This document shows, piece by piece, positions 28,796 to 39,290 of a stretch of DNA of 64,000 nt. Source of the stretch: CAYNHT01 sp964397485. Its GTDB lineage: Bacteria > Bacillota_I > Bacilli_A > RF39 > UBA660. The translations under genes were made by a program, and so were the position numbers. Numbering within the stretch: the first letter of the stretch is position 1; each line of letters opens with the position of its first letter. The notes under the pieces are model-generated. The model worked only from the letters and a program-made list of their open reading frames with translations, made no database searches and was not told where the DNA came from. The DNA lies in the NCBI GenBank assembly GCA_964397485.1, contig CAYNHT010000004.1:62001-126000 (forward strand), in the 5' to 3' direction.

Positions 28796-31700
28796 TTATA
28801 AATCACTTTTACTAAGTGATTTATAGTATTTATATTTTCTTATTGCATCTTCTTTATTTAATTTAAATAATTCTTCTGCTTTATCTGGATTAATTGCTTT
28901 TAACATTGAATATCTAGTTTGACTATTTAAAAATTCTTCATATAAGTCAAAATCTACATCTTTACTATCAAGTGTTAATTTACCATCAATCGGGTTATAA
29001 CGGAATGTTGGGAAGTATCCACTTTTAGTAGCTAATTTCTCATTTTCTAAGCAATTTTCTAAACCACCCTTTATTCCATGAGCAATACATGGAGTGTATG
29101 CTATTAAAATTGATGGACCATTATAACTTTCGGCCTCATTCATAGCTTTTATTAATTGCATTGGATTTGATCCTAAATTAACTTGAGCAACATAAACATG
29201 AGGATATGACATTGCTATACGAGCTAAATCCTTACGATGATTTGTTTTACCACTAGCAGTAAACGCTGCAATGCTCCCTATTGGACTTGCTTTTGATGAT
29301 TGACCACCAGTATTAGAATACACTTGGCTATCAAGAACTAGAATATTGACATTGTTATTACTTGCAAGCACATGATCAATTCCACCAAAGCCAATATCAT
29401 AAGCCCAACCATCTCCACCAATTGTCCATATTGAACGTTTAGCAATATATTCTTTTAATTCATTTAATTCTTTTGGTGCATTATCATAATCTATATTTTC
29501 ATACACTTCTTTTGTGATTTGATAATCATCGTAGTTTTCCAACCATTTATTAAATAATTCTTTATTTTTATTTTCTATATTCTCTTCCATAATTTTTTTA
29601 ACACGATTTCGCATTAAATCACTAGCGATTAACATACCATAACCATATTCAGCATTATCTTCAAATAATGAACTAGCCCAAGGTATTGTATACGGCATGC
29701 TTGGTGCACTAGCACCATAGATTGAAGAACATCCAGTGGCATTAGCAATTACCATTCTATCGCCAAATAATTGAGTTAGTAATTTTATATAAGCAGTTTC
29801 ACCACAACCAGCACAGGCTCCATGGAAGCAGAATTTAGGTTCTTTAAATTGACTACCTTTAATGGTATTAACATTAAGCTTTTCTTTATAACTAACATTT
29901 TCAAATAAATAATCAGCAATTTCTTGTTCTTTATTCTTTAATTCTAGATCTAATTGTTTAGGAATTAAGGCCTTTTCGCCACCTCTACCAGGACATGTTT
30001 TGATACATAGACCACACCCTGTACAATCTTTTACAGATACACCAATAATAAAGTAATGATCTGCTAGGTTCTTTTCAAGCGGTTTAATACATCTGTTTTT
30101 TACATAATCAGGTGCATTATCATATTCTTCTTGGTTAAGTAAAAATGGTCTTATAACAGCATGTGGACAAACAAATGAACATTGATTACATTGAATGCAA
30201 TTTGAACTGATCCAACTTGGAACTATATCAGTTATAGCTCGTTTTTCTAATTTTGTAGTTCCTCCTATGAATGTTCCATCTGGTAATTTTTCAAAAGCAG
30301 AAGTAGGAAGCTCATCTCCCATCCTTCTTCTCATCATTTCAAAAACATCATTTTTATCAACTTTATTTGGTTTTTCTTTTCCATATTCAGTAATAATAAC
30401 TTCTTCTAAATATTGGATAGAATTATCGATTGCATCATAATTTGCCTTAACTATTTCTTCTCCTTTTTTAAAGAATTTTTCTTTTACTATTTCTTTCATA
30501 TGGCTTTTAGCCATATCATAATCAACAATATCAGATAGTTTAACAATAACACTTTCCATAATAGTACTAATTTTATTTTTAAGTCCAACTTTACGAGCTA
30601 GTTCATAAGCATTAATAATATAAAATTTAATATTTCTTTCAACAATAATTTTTTTAATATCATCATTTAAAACATCAATTATTTCTTCTTTTGTTTTTAT
30701 GGTATTTAATATAAATATACCATTTTTAACTATTTTGTCTAAACAATCAAAATCATCTAAATAGCTATCTTTTGTTACTACTACTAACTTAGGAGTTTCT
30801 ACATAATAAGTAGATCTAATTGGATTATCACAAAATCTTAATTGACCTAACGTAACCCCTCCTGATTTTTTAGAATCATATTGAAAATACCCTTGTACGT
30901 ATTTATCCGTATTATCACCAACTAAAGTAATAATTGATTTAGCAGCACTAATCATACCGTCACTACCATAACCATATATTAAAAATTCTAATGCTTTACT
31001 TGTTTTATAACAACTGTCTACAACTAAACTTAAATTAGTAATATCATCATTTATACCAATTGTAAAATTATTTACAGGTTCATTTTCTAACATATCATAT
31101 ACAGCTTTAATTTGACAAGGAGTGGTGTTTTTACTTGATAAGCCGTATCTACCACCTACTATAGTAATATCTCTTCCTTTTAAAGCACTAACTACATCTA
31201 AGTATAATGGTTCACCAATACTACCTGGTTCTTTAGTTCTATCTAATACAGCGATTTTTTTAACAGTCTTAGGTAAAACTTCTTCTAAATATTTTATACT
31301 AAATGGTCTATATAAGTGAACTTCTATTAAACCAACTTTATATCCATTGTCGTTTAAGTTATCAATTGTCTCTTTAATTGTCTCATTAACAGATCCCATA
31401 GCAACAATGATGTTACTAGCAGTCTTATCACCATAATAATTAAAAGGTGCATAATTAGTACCCGCTAACTTATTAATTTTTTGCATATAATCATTAACAA
31501 TATCCGCAGTTTGATTATAATATTTATTTCTAACTTCCATTGATTGGAAATATATATCATCATTTTGGGCTGTTCCTCTAGTTATATTAGCTTTCGGTTT
31601 TAATGATTTATTTCTAAAATTAGATAAAGCTTCATAATCAATCAAGTCTTTGAAATCTTCTTTTTCTAAAACATTTATTTTTTGAAGTTCATGACTTGTT

Positions 31701-32221
31701 CTAAAACCATCGAAAAAATGCATAAATGGCAATGATGCCTTAATAGCTGATAAGTGTGCAACTCCTGATAATAAAGCAGCATCTTGAACAGATGAAGATG
31801 CGAGCATTACAAATCCTGTTTGCCTTGCAGCATATATATCTTGATGATCCCCAAAAATACTTAAAGCATGAGTTGATATTGATCTAGCTGCTACGTGAAT
31901 AACCGCTGGCAACATTTCTCCCGCCATTTTATACATGTTAGGAATCATTAATAGTAATCCTTGGCTTGCTGTAAAGGTGCTTGTTAAAAGTCCAGTTTGT
32001 AAAGAACCATGGACCATTCCTGCAGCACCTGCTTCACTTTGCATTTCCACTACTTTAACAGTATCATTAAACAAATTAAGCCTACCTTGTCTTGCCCATT
32101 CATCCAAATGCTCAGCCATCGGACTAGATGGAGTAATTGGATAAATTCCTGCTACTTCTGTAAACATATAAGCTGTATTACTGCAAGCTTCATTTCCATC
32201 AATCGTCATTATTTTTTTCAT
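28796..32221 (-). CDS. nifJ: Pyruvate:ferredoxin (flavodoxin) oxidoreductase
   Basis: A one-piece PFOR of about 1141 residues that turns pyruvate and CoA into acetyl-CoA, CO2 and reduced ferredoxin, an oxygen-sensitive step of anaerobic metabolism. Visible: N-terminal YPITPSSPM pyrimidine-binding domain; two 4Fe-4S motifs, CIQCNQCSFVCPHA and CTGCGLCIKTCPG; GACAGCGE and the thiamine diphosphate motif GDGWAYDIG in the C-terminal third. Two ATGs are adjacent; the second (32221) has better spacing to GGGGAA. An extended -10 (TGATATAAT) lies upstream. Single gene. Confidence 0.96.
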   Translation of the reverse strand: MKKIMTIDGNEACSNTAYMFTEVAGIYPITPSSPMAEHLDEWARQGRLNLFNDTVKVVEMQSEAGAAGMVHGSLQTGLLTSTFTASQGLLLMIPNMYKMAGEMLPAVIHVAARSISTHALSIFGDHQDIYAARQTGFVMLASSSVQDAALLSGVAHLSAIKASLPFMHFFDGFRTSHELQKINVLEKEDFKDLIDYEALSNFRNKSLKPKANITRGTAQNDDIYFQSMEVRNKYYNQTADIVNDYMQKINKLAGTNYAPFNYYGDKTASNIIVAMGSVNETIKETIDNLNDNGYKVGLIEVHLYRPFSIKYLEEVLPKTVKKIAVLDRTKEPGSIGEPLYLDVVSALKGRDITIVGGRYGLSSKNTTPCQIKAVYDMLENEPVNNFTIGINDDITNLSLVVDSCYKTSKALEFLIYGYGSDGMISAAKSIITLVGDNTDKYVQGYFQYDSKKSGGVTLGQLRFCDNPIRSTYYVETPKLVVVTKDSYLDDFDCLDKIVKNGIFILNTIKTKEEIIDVLNDDIKKIIVERNIKFYIINAYELARKVGLKNKISTIMESVIVKLSDIVDYDMAKSHMKEIVKEKFFKKGEEIVKANYDAIDNSIQYLEEVIITEYGKEKPNKVDKNDVFEMMRRRMGDELPTSAFEKLPDGTFIGGTTKLEKRAITDIVPSWISSNCIQCNQCSFVCPHAVIRPFLLNQEEYDNAPDYVKNRCIKPLEKNLADHYFIIGVSVKDCTGCGLCIKTCPGRGGEKALIPKQLDLELKNKEQEIADYLFENVSYKEKLNVNTIKGSQFKEPKFCFHGACAGCGETAYIKLLTQLFGDRMVIANATGCSSIYGASAPSMPYTIPWASSLFEDNAEYGYGMLIASDLMRNRVKKIMEENIENKNKELFNKWLENYDDYQITKEVYENIDYDNAPKELNELKEYIAKRSIWTIGGDGWAYDIGFGGIDHVLASNNNVNILVLDSQVYSNTGGQSSKASPIGSIAAFTASGKTNHRKDLARIAMSYPHVYVAQVNLGSNPMQLIKAMNEAESYNGPSILIAYTPCIAHGIKGGLENCLENEKLATKSGYFPTFRYNPIDGKLTLDSKDVDFDLYEEFLNSQTRYSMLKAINPDKAEELFKLNKEDAIRKYKYYKSLSKSDL

Positions 32222-32334
32222 CATATTCCCCGTTTCTATTATTTTTATTGTTTTACTATTTTAATTATATCAAATATTTTAAGAATATTCCATAATGTAA
32301 CCCCTTAAATATAAATTATAATTTATCCAAAAGA

Positions 32335-32364
32335 AAACAAATCATATTGAAATATGATTTGTTT
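32335..32364 (-). terminator. Terminator of propeller gene copy 2
   Basis: Perfect 14-bp stem with a 2-base apex (32335-32348 with 32351-32364), U-rich 3' side, 14 bp past the stop. Confidence 0.88.
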
Positions 32365-32377
32365 GAAAACTAATTTA

Positions 32378-34963
32378 TTAATTTGTTGGATTTATTGACA
32401 TATCAAAATTACGTAGTTCATGTATACTAAATCCTCTATCAATATTAGTCGTCATAGTTCGACTAGACGTAAAAATAAAATTCTTTATTTTTGCTTTAGG
32501 TTTAATAACCATAGAGAAATCAGGATATGTTGAGCCTTCTAATATTCCCCCAGTATATAAAATATTAGTAACATTTAAATATGTTCTTTCATTATATGGA
32601 GAATATATTAAAACATTAGAAACTGCTACTAATGGCTCTAAATAACCATCATTTATAGATTCTTCTATACTTCCAATATAATTATTTTCAAACTCTATTT
32701 TAAAATTACTTATAGCTGTACTTCCATCAATGACTCTAAAACGAAGTTGAAGCCAATTTCTATAATCATCAGGTTCAACATCAATACTATATTCTTGTTC
32801 TCCTAAAATTACCTTCTTATAAACATTTGGAGTTTCTATATTATTTAATAATTTCATATCATCTGCATTAAATGGACGTAAGCATGGTACATAATCATAA
32901 TTGTTAATCCCACTAGGAGGATTAGTACTACACCATCCTTTTAAATCTATAGATGGATTATTAGTTGTATATATATTATTATACTCTAAGCTTAATTCTG
33001 TTCCATAATCAGGTTGGATAGTTTTCAATATATCAATTAAAATAACCGGTTCTTGGAATATTTTTGCTAGATTTAAATTTAAATCATGACCAACTAAGAT
33101 TGCATCTTGATGTCCTTTATTAAAGTTCTTTAAATCCCTATCAATTGAAAATGAACTACCTGCGGTTATATATCGACTACCATCAGTTTTTATAATTTTA
33201 GTAAATGATTCACTATTAGATCCACCAAATATCCTTTTAGTCATTATATTACCGTCGCTATTATATTTTATAATAATACCGTTTTTATAGCCATTTAATG
33301 ATTTTGCTATCCCATTCATATCCATATCATCTGACTTAGAATAACCGGCAACAACTACTGAATTATCATCCATTTTACTTATACTATAGAATCTATCTTC
33401 TTCAGTTCCACCAAACGATTTTTTCCATATTATGTTTTCAAAATTTTTATCATATTTGACTATTATTGCATCCTGTTTTCCATTAGTTGTTTTATTAAGC
33501 CCTTCCATATCCATATCTACTGCGACACTATAACCAACTGCTATATATCCATCACTTACTTCAACTATATCTTGGAAATATGAATGTCCTGTTCCACAGA
33601 AGAGTTTAAGTTTTTCAATATTAAATTCATTATCAAATTTGTATATTGTTGCGGCATAATTAAATCCTTCTGTAACACATTTTAACCCAGTTATATGACC
33701 AGTCGTAGAATTAGTATATCCAACAGATATATATCCACCATCACTTGTTTTTTTAGTTGTATAAAATGTTTCATACGAATTTCCACCAAACCATTTAATA
33801 TCAAGCATATTTAAATTGAAATCAAAAACTACATTGACTGCCATAAAGGAACCACCATTAGGTGTTGTTAAACCTTGTAAATCACCATTCATAACAACTT
33901 GCAAATCACCAGTTGCTATTATCTTGTTGTCATTTATAATTACATCACTAAAGTTATCGTTATGACCGCTACTTCCAAAACTCTTTTTAATTACAACTTC
34001 ACCATTATAATCATACTTTACTATTAGAGCATCTGATTGTCCGCCCTTATAATCAACTATATCACCATCATCACTTGATGTTGATCCAACAACAATATAT
34101 CCATTGGCTCCCTCAACAACAGATTTAAATGCATCGTTCTTACTTCCACCAAAATTTTTGCTCCAAACAACATTACCGTTTGAATCAAACTTTACTATTA
34201 TGGCATCATACATTCCGTTATTACCGGTTCCATATTTTGTGATAACTTCTGAATTACTTCTACCAACTGCGATATAACCACCGTCACTAGTTTGTTTGAC
34301 ATCATTAAATTCATCTAAATATTTACCACCATAACTGACATAATGACTTGCAAACGTTGATGCATCAAGTAAACAATCTACATATGCATCATATGTATAA
34401 TTATCATTTCCTATTTTCTCAATATCTACATACCCTACACATCTATTAGATATATCAGTTGGAATTCTTATTTCAGCTGCTTTACCTTGATCTATCAATG
34501 TATTTAAATCAACTGTTGTTTTAGAACCAATTTCTGTTGGTAGATCAACATCCATGCTTTTGACGCTCTCTACCATTTTTTGTTGATACCACTTAAATGA
34601 ATCATTATCATATAATTGAAGAGAATACTTTACTATACCGTCTTCTTTATAAATTAGTACTTTTGTTTCATCTGGTATTTCTTGATTATTCAAAGGATTT
34701 AATATTTTTTCTCTTAAATATCCTGTTTCTTTTAATCTTCCTATTTCAACATAACTTATATCATCTTCCCATACTAACTCATCATTATATTTAAAATAAT
34801 ATAATTCAGCTGCATCGGCCACCATGTCTCTTTGTCTATCATAGACTCCGCCTTTACTTCTATCAATAATATTCATTATTATTGGGGTTGCTATTAAAGC
34901 TATGATTGCAAGAATCACTATTACTGCTAAAAGTTCTATTAATGTAAATCCTCTTTTTTTCAT
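32378..34963 (-). CDS. Pilin-leader beta-propeller surface protein, copy 2 (intact)
   Basis: This 861-residue protein is the only complete member seen. Pilin leader MKKRGFTLIELLAVIVILAI, conserved module to ~200 (two Cys in NRCVGYVDIEK and YVDCLLDAS), then at least eight propeller blades of ~50 residues with SDGGYIAVG and DAIIVKYD motifs, a segment with CSTNPPSG and CLRPFNADD, and a C-terminal beta-rich domain ending DMSINPTN. Exported, pilin-like anchored, probably a surface binding protein; ligand unknown. I use ATG at 34963 (12 nt after AAGG) rather than a TTG three codons upstream, matching the other copies. Own promoter and terminator. Confidence 0.85.
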   Translation of the reverse strand: MKKRGFTLIELLAVIVILAIIALIATPIIMNIIDRSKGGVYDRQRDMVADAAELYYFKYNDELVWEDDISYVEIGRLKETGYLREKILNPLNNQEIPDETKVLIYKEDGIVKYSLQLYDNDSFKWYQQKMVESVKSMDVDLPTEIGSKTTVDLNTLIDQGKAAEIRIPTDISNRCVGYVDIEKIGNDNYTYDAYVDCLLDASTFASHYVSYGGKYLDEFNDVKQTSDGGYIAVGRSNSEVITKYGTGNNGMYDAIIVKFDSNGNVVWSKNFGGSKNDAFKSVVEGANGYIVVGSTSSDDGDIVDYKGGQSDALIVKYDYNGEVVIKKSFGSSGHNDNFSDVIINDNKIIATGDLQVVMNGDLQGLTTPNGGSFMAVNVVFDFNLNMLDIKWFGGNSYETFYTTKKTSDGGYISVGYTNSTTGHITGLKCVTEGFNYAATIYKFDNEFNIEKLKLFCGTGHSYFQDIVEVSDGYIAVGYSVAVDMDMEGLNKTTNGKQDAIIVKYDKNFENIIWKKSFGGTEEDRFYSISKMDDNSVVVAGYSKSDDMDMNGIAKSLNGYKNGIIIKYNSDGNIMTKRIFGGSNSESFTKIIKTDGSRYITAGSSFSIDRDLKNFNKGHQDAILVGHDLNLNLAKIFQEPVILIDILKTIQPDYGTELSLEYNNIYTTNNPSIDLKGWCSTNPPSGINNYDYVPCLRPFNADDMKLLNNIETPNVYKKVILGEQEYSIDVEPDDYRNWLQLRFRVIDGSTAISNFKIEFENNYIGSIEESINDGYLEPLVAVSNVLIYSPYNERTYLNVTNILYTGGILEGSTYPDFSMVIKPKAKIKNFIFTSSRTMTTNIDRGFSIHELRNFDMSINPTN
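34300..34963 (-). repeat. Conserved N-terminal module of propeller family, copy 2
   Basis: Homologous to 940-1607 and 37016-37679. Positions 34725-34812 are identical to 1369-1456. Confidence 0.8.
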
Positions 34964-34997
34964 CAAATCCAACTACCTTCCTTATTATTACATATAA

Positions 34998-35026
34998 ATA
35001 ATAACATAACCATAATGGTTTGTCAA
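34998..35026 (-). promoter_or_regulatory. Sigma-A promoter of propeller gene copy 2
   Basis: TTGACA (35021-35026), 17-bp spacer, TATTAT (34998-35003), extended TGT. Best consensus of the family promoters. Confidence 0.8.
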
Positions 35027-35053
35027 TAAAATACTATAAACTTGGCCAAACAA

Positions 35054-35074
35054 AAAAGAGTTAAAGACTCTTTT
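35054..35074 (-). terminator. Terminator of propeller gene copy 3
   Basis: 8-bp stem AAAAGAGT/ACTCTTTT with U-run, at the end of the copy 3 frame (35073). Confidence 0.8.
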
Positions 35075-37679
35075 AATTTGTTGGAGTTATTGACATATCA
35101 AAATCTCTTAATTCAATTATACTAAATCCGTCATATCCTAAAGAATTTTTGTTACTAGTAAAATAAACACTAGCTAATTCGGATTTTTTCACCTTGATAT
35201 TAATAATTAATCTAGAAGATGATGAGACAACTCCAGTGCTACCATTTTCCTCTATTATATCCATAACAGTAGGAAAAAGATATGAACTATTATTATAACG
35301 TGACCACGCTGTAACAGGAACTAAAGGTTCTATGTAACCTTGTTCAATAGCGTCTCTTATATGTCCTATATAACCATCTTTAAATTTTAGTTTCAAGTTG
35401 CTATATTCTAAACCAGCAGTATATCCTGAACAATTAAAATATAATTGATACTAACTTTTTGTATCTTCAGAAGGTGTCGTTATAACGTACTCATGCTCTC
35501 CTGCATTTATTTTTAGTCCCCTTGGAACTTCTAAATCAACCAACAATCTACTATCATCAGCATTAAATGGTCTTAAACATTTGCCATAATAGTAATTACT
35601 TGGATTTTCATCAATATGCGGAACATCTAAACTACACCAATTTAATAAATCGACTGTGGGATCGTTGCTAGTATAAATGTTTTCATATTTCATACTTATA
35701 TCTGTTCCATAATTTGGAACAATCGTTTTTAATTTATCAATTATAACAACAGGTTCTTGAAATATTTTTGCCAAATTCGTATTAATATCGTATCCTATTA
35801 AGGCTGCATCACTATGTCCTTTATTAAAATTTTTCAAGTTTCCATCATTTGAAAAAGTTGCTCCAGCGACTATAAATTTACTACCACTATCTTTGATAAC
35901 AGTATTGAAAACTTCACTATTCGTTCCACCAAATGATTTCTTACTTACTAGTGAACCATCACTTATATTATATCTAACTAAAACAGCTGTCTTATATCCA
36001 TTACCAGATAAAGTTAATCCATTCATATCCATATCAGTAGAAATACTATAACCAACCACTAGAACTTCTGTTTCATTAGCTTTTACTAATGAGTTAAATA
36101 CATCTTCATTACTTCCACCAAATGATTTTTTCCATATTATATTTTCTAGATTTTTATCAAATTTTACTATTATTGCATCATTATATCCATTATCAGCTTT
36201 ACTAATATCTTCCATATCCAAGTCATTAGCTCTAGCTGAACCAACCGCTATATATCCATCACTTACTTCAACAACTTTAACAAATTGGTTGACTCCACTT
36301 CCATTAAAACTAAATTTCCCTAGTACATTAAAATCACTATCATACTTTACTATAATTGCACACTGATTTTCAAGACCACCTAAAGGACAGTCAAACTCTA
36401 AAACATCAATATTATTTGAAGCATATCGTCCTACATTTATATAATTTGCTTCACTGTCAATAATAATATCTGAAAAATGTTCTTCACTTGTTCCCCCAAA
36501 GTAACTCGTATCAACAACATTTAATTCCTGATCAAAGACAACATTTACTGCCATTCTACTTCTATACTCGTTAGGGTTTGAAAATTCTTCTAAATCGCCC
36601 GTGTATGATAATAAAATATTACCAGTAACCACTAATTTATTATTATCATTAACTATTGCACTAAATGCTTCGTTACCATTTCCAGCAGTACCATAACTTC
36701 TTTTAAATAAAACTTCACCCGTTTTACTAAACTTCACTATCAATGCATCAGATTGTCCACCTCTATAGGTTTCAATATCACCATCATTACTACTCGTTTG
36801 CCCAACTGCCGCATATCCATCAGCTAGTTCTACTACACTGTAAAAGTAATCATTATTACTTCCACCGAAATTTTTACTCCAAAGGACATTGCCATTAATA
36901 TCAAATTTAACAATGATTGCATCGTAGCTTCCTTTTCCTTCAGTTCCATATTTTGTGATAACTTCTGAATTACTAGAACCTACAGCTATATAACCACCAT
37001 CACTAGTTTCTTTAACATCATTAAATTCATCTAAATATTTACCGCCATAACTTACGTAGTGACTTGCAAACGTTGATGCATCTAATAAACAATCGACATA
37101 AGCTTCATATATATAATTGTCTGGACCTATTTTTTCTATATCAACATATCCTACACAGCGATTTGTTATATCAGTTGGAATTCTTATTTCTGCTGCCTTT
37201 CCTTGATCAATTAATGTGTTTAAATCAACCGTTGTTTTTTCACCAATTTCAGTTGGTAATTCTATATCCATGCTTTTTACGCTTGCTATCATTTTTTGTT
37301 GGTACCACTTGAATGAATCATTGTCATATAATTGAAGAGAATATTTTATTATTCCATCTTCTTTATAAATCAGTACTTTTGTTTCATCTGGTATTTCTTG
37401 ATTGTTTAAAGGATTTAAGATTTTCTCTCTTAAATATCCTGTTTCTTTTAATCTCCCTACTTCAACATAAGCTATATCATCTTCCCATACTAACTCATCA
37501 CTATATTTAAAATAATATAATTCAGCTGCATCGGCCACCATATCTCTTTGTCTATCATAGACTCCACCTTTACTTCTATCAATAATATTCATTATTATTG
37601 GTACTGCTATTAGGGCTATGATTGCTAAAATTACTATTACTGCGAGTAATTCAATTAATGTAAATCCCTTTTTTTTCAA
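35073..37679 (-). pseudogene. Pilin-leader beta-propeller protein, copy 3, interrupted by in-frame TAG
   Basis: The frame from 37679 to 35073 encodes the same architecture as copy 2: pilin leader, conserved module, propeller blades, CLRPFNADD segment, C-terminal domain ending DMSITPTN. A single TAG at 35451-35453 stops it after 742 residues. Past the stop the same frame continues for 125 more sense codons, with no frameshift, to the natural stop and terminator. Aligned without gaps to copy 2, the TAG falls on a Trp (TGG) codon. Start taken as TTG at 37679, 11 nt after AAAGG as in copy 1; a GTG three codons upstream is too close to the ribosome site. The truncated protein may still be made. 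Confidence 0.8.
37016..37679 (-). repeat. Conserved N-terminal module of propeller family, copy 3
   Basis: Homologous to 940-1607 and 34300-34963, encoding the leader and module with nearly the same residues. Confidence 0.8.
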
Positions 37680-37713
37680 TTTTATCACTACCTTTCAAGA
37701 CTATTATAAATAA

Positions 37714-37742
37714 ATGATACCATAGATTATCATAATGGGCAA
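37714..37742 (-). promoter_or_regulatory. Sigma-A promoter of propeller gene copy 3
   Basis: TTGCCC (37737-37742), 17-bp spacer, TATCAT (37714-37719) with extended TGG. Same layout as copy 1; weaker -35. Confidence 0.65.
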
Positions 37743-37793
37743 ACAATCTATGTAAAAAATTGTCAAAAAAAGAAAAAATGATTACAATAAATA

Positions 37794-37820
37794 AAAAAAG
37801 AGAACTTTATTCTCCTTTTT
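37794..37820 (-). terminator. Terminator of the rlmN-prpC-prkC-rsgA-rpe operon
   Basis: 11-bp stem (37794-37804 with 37810-37820), U-rich, overlapping the rpe stop. Confidence 0.85.
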
Positions 37821-38445
37821 GCAATCTATTTATTTGCTCTTGATAATCATTAGCACCAGTTATATAACTGCCAACTACTAATATATCAGCCTTTTTACAG
37901 TAACTAATTGTTTCATCGTTTATACCACCATCTACTTCAATTAAATAGTTATATTTATTTAATTCACGTAATTGATATAACTCTTCTATTTTATTAGTAG
38001 AATTAGGAATAAATTGTTGCCCTCCCATACCTGGTTCAACACTCATAACTAAAACTAAATCTAGATATTTTAAATATGGTTCAATTTCACTAATTTTAGT
38101 ATTAGGTTTGACTGATATTCCAACTTTTATGTTACTATCCTTTAAATATTTAATTACTTTTAAAGGTTCACCAGCTGCTTCTAAATGAAAGGTAATAAAC
38201 GCTGGATTTAAAGTTTTATACTCATCAATATATTTAAAAATATCTTCAACCATTAAATGAACATCTAGTGGTTTTTTTGTATCTTTAGTAAATTGCTTGA
38301 TTTCTTCTATGTTCCACGTTTTATTTGAAACAAAATTACCATCCATAATATCTAAATGTAGATAATCAATTGATGTATTATCTAATTTTAAAATATTATC
38401 AAGCATATTCTCTTTTATCGAAAGAAACGAAGCTGATATTTTCAT
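37807..38445 (-). CDS. rpe: Ribulose-phosphate 3-epimerase
   Basis: A 212-residue TIM-barrel enzyme interconverting ribulose-5-phosphate and xylulose-5-phosphate in the pentose phosphate pathway. The metal/catalytic residues are in YLHLDIMDGNFV, VHLMVED, MSVEPGMGGQ and EVDGGIN. Last gene of the prkC operon, as in many Firmicutes. Confidence 0.96.
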   Translation of the reverse strand: MKISASFLSIKENMLDNILKLDNTSIDYLHLDIMDGNFVSNKTWNIEEIKQFTKDTKKPLDVHLMVEDIFKYIDEYKTLNPAFITFHLEAAGEPLKVIKYLKDSNIKVGISVKPNTKISEIEPYLKYLDLVLVMSVEPGMGGQQFIPNSTNKIEELYQLRELNKYNYLIEVDGGINDETISYCKKADILVVGSYITGANDYQEQINRLQKGE

Positions 38446-38449
38446 ATAA

Positions 38450-39283
38450 TCACCTCTTAGTTATGAATTTTAAATAATTTTCGTAACGTGTTTTTAAAAT
38501 AGTATTATCATCAACCATATTTTTTATCTTGCAATCATCTTCATTTTGATGCATACAATCTTTGTATTTACAGTGGTGTCGATATTGATTAAATTCAATA
38601 AAATTATCTCTTATATCACTATTAGTCATATCGTGAAAAGATATAGCTGAAAAACCAGGAGTGTCTGCTACCAATCCATCAAAGAGTGGAATTAATTCAA
38701 CATGTCTTGTTGTATGTTTTCCTCTACCTAAGGCAAGAGAAATATCATTTGTTTTAATGTTTAAATTTTCATCTAAAGAATTTAATAAAGTTGATTTACC
38801 AGCTCCGCTTTGTCCAGTAAAAACGGTTATTTTGTCTTTAAATAAATTCTTGATTTTTTCAATCTCTGTATTGAAATAAACTTCATACCCGATTTTACGA
38901 TAATAATCAATTTGTTCTGTAATACTATCTATTTCATTTTCTTCTAACAAATCCATTTTTGTTATACAAATAATAGGTTTAATATTATTAAACTCAATTA
39001 TAACTAACAATTTATCTAATAAATTAGTAGAAAAATCAGGTTGCTTAACACTAGTAATTATTACGGCTTGATCAACATTACATATGGGAGGTCTAACTAA
39101 GGAATTTTTCCTTGGTTTAACCTCCATAATATAATTATTTTCAAAATCAAATAATACCAAGTCACCGACTAACGGACTTATATTCATATTCCTGAATTTC
39201 CCTCTTGATTTGCACACATATAACTTATTATTAGCTAAAACGGTATAGTCATTGCTAATAAGTTTAACTATTCTACCCTGCAT
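38450..39283 (-). CDS. rsgA: Small ribosomal subunit biogenesis GTPase RsgA
   Basis: RsgA of 277 residues checks 30S maturation. N-terminal OB fold, circularly permuted GTPase (G4 TKMD, G1 GQSGAGKSTLLNSL, G3 DTPGF), and a C-terminal zinc knuckle (CKYKDCMHQNEDDCKI). ATG 39283 follows TAGGTGA, which includes the prkC stop codon. Confidence 0.96.
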   Translation of the reverse strand: MQGRIVKLISNDYTVLANNKLYVCKSRGKFRNMNISPLVGDLVLFDFENNYIMEVKPRKNSLVRPPICNVDQAVIITSVKQPDFSTNLLDKLLVIIEFNNIKPIICITKMDLLEENEIDSITEQIDYYRKIGYEVYFNTEIEKIKNLFKDKITVFTGQSGAGKSTLLNSLDENLNIKTNDISLALGRGKHTTRHVELIPLFDGLVADTPGFSAISFHDMTNSDIRDNFIEFNQYRHHCKYKDCMHQNEDDCKIKNMVDDNTILKTRYENYLKFITKR

Positions 39284-39290
39284 ATTTCAC

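Noticed and set aside
35451..35453. TAG reassigned as a sense codon
   Set aside because: TAG is the natural stop of other genes (23509-24270, prkC, prpC, the amidase), so reassignment is unlikely; nonsense mutation or read-through is preferred.
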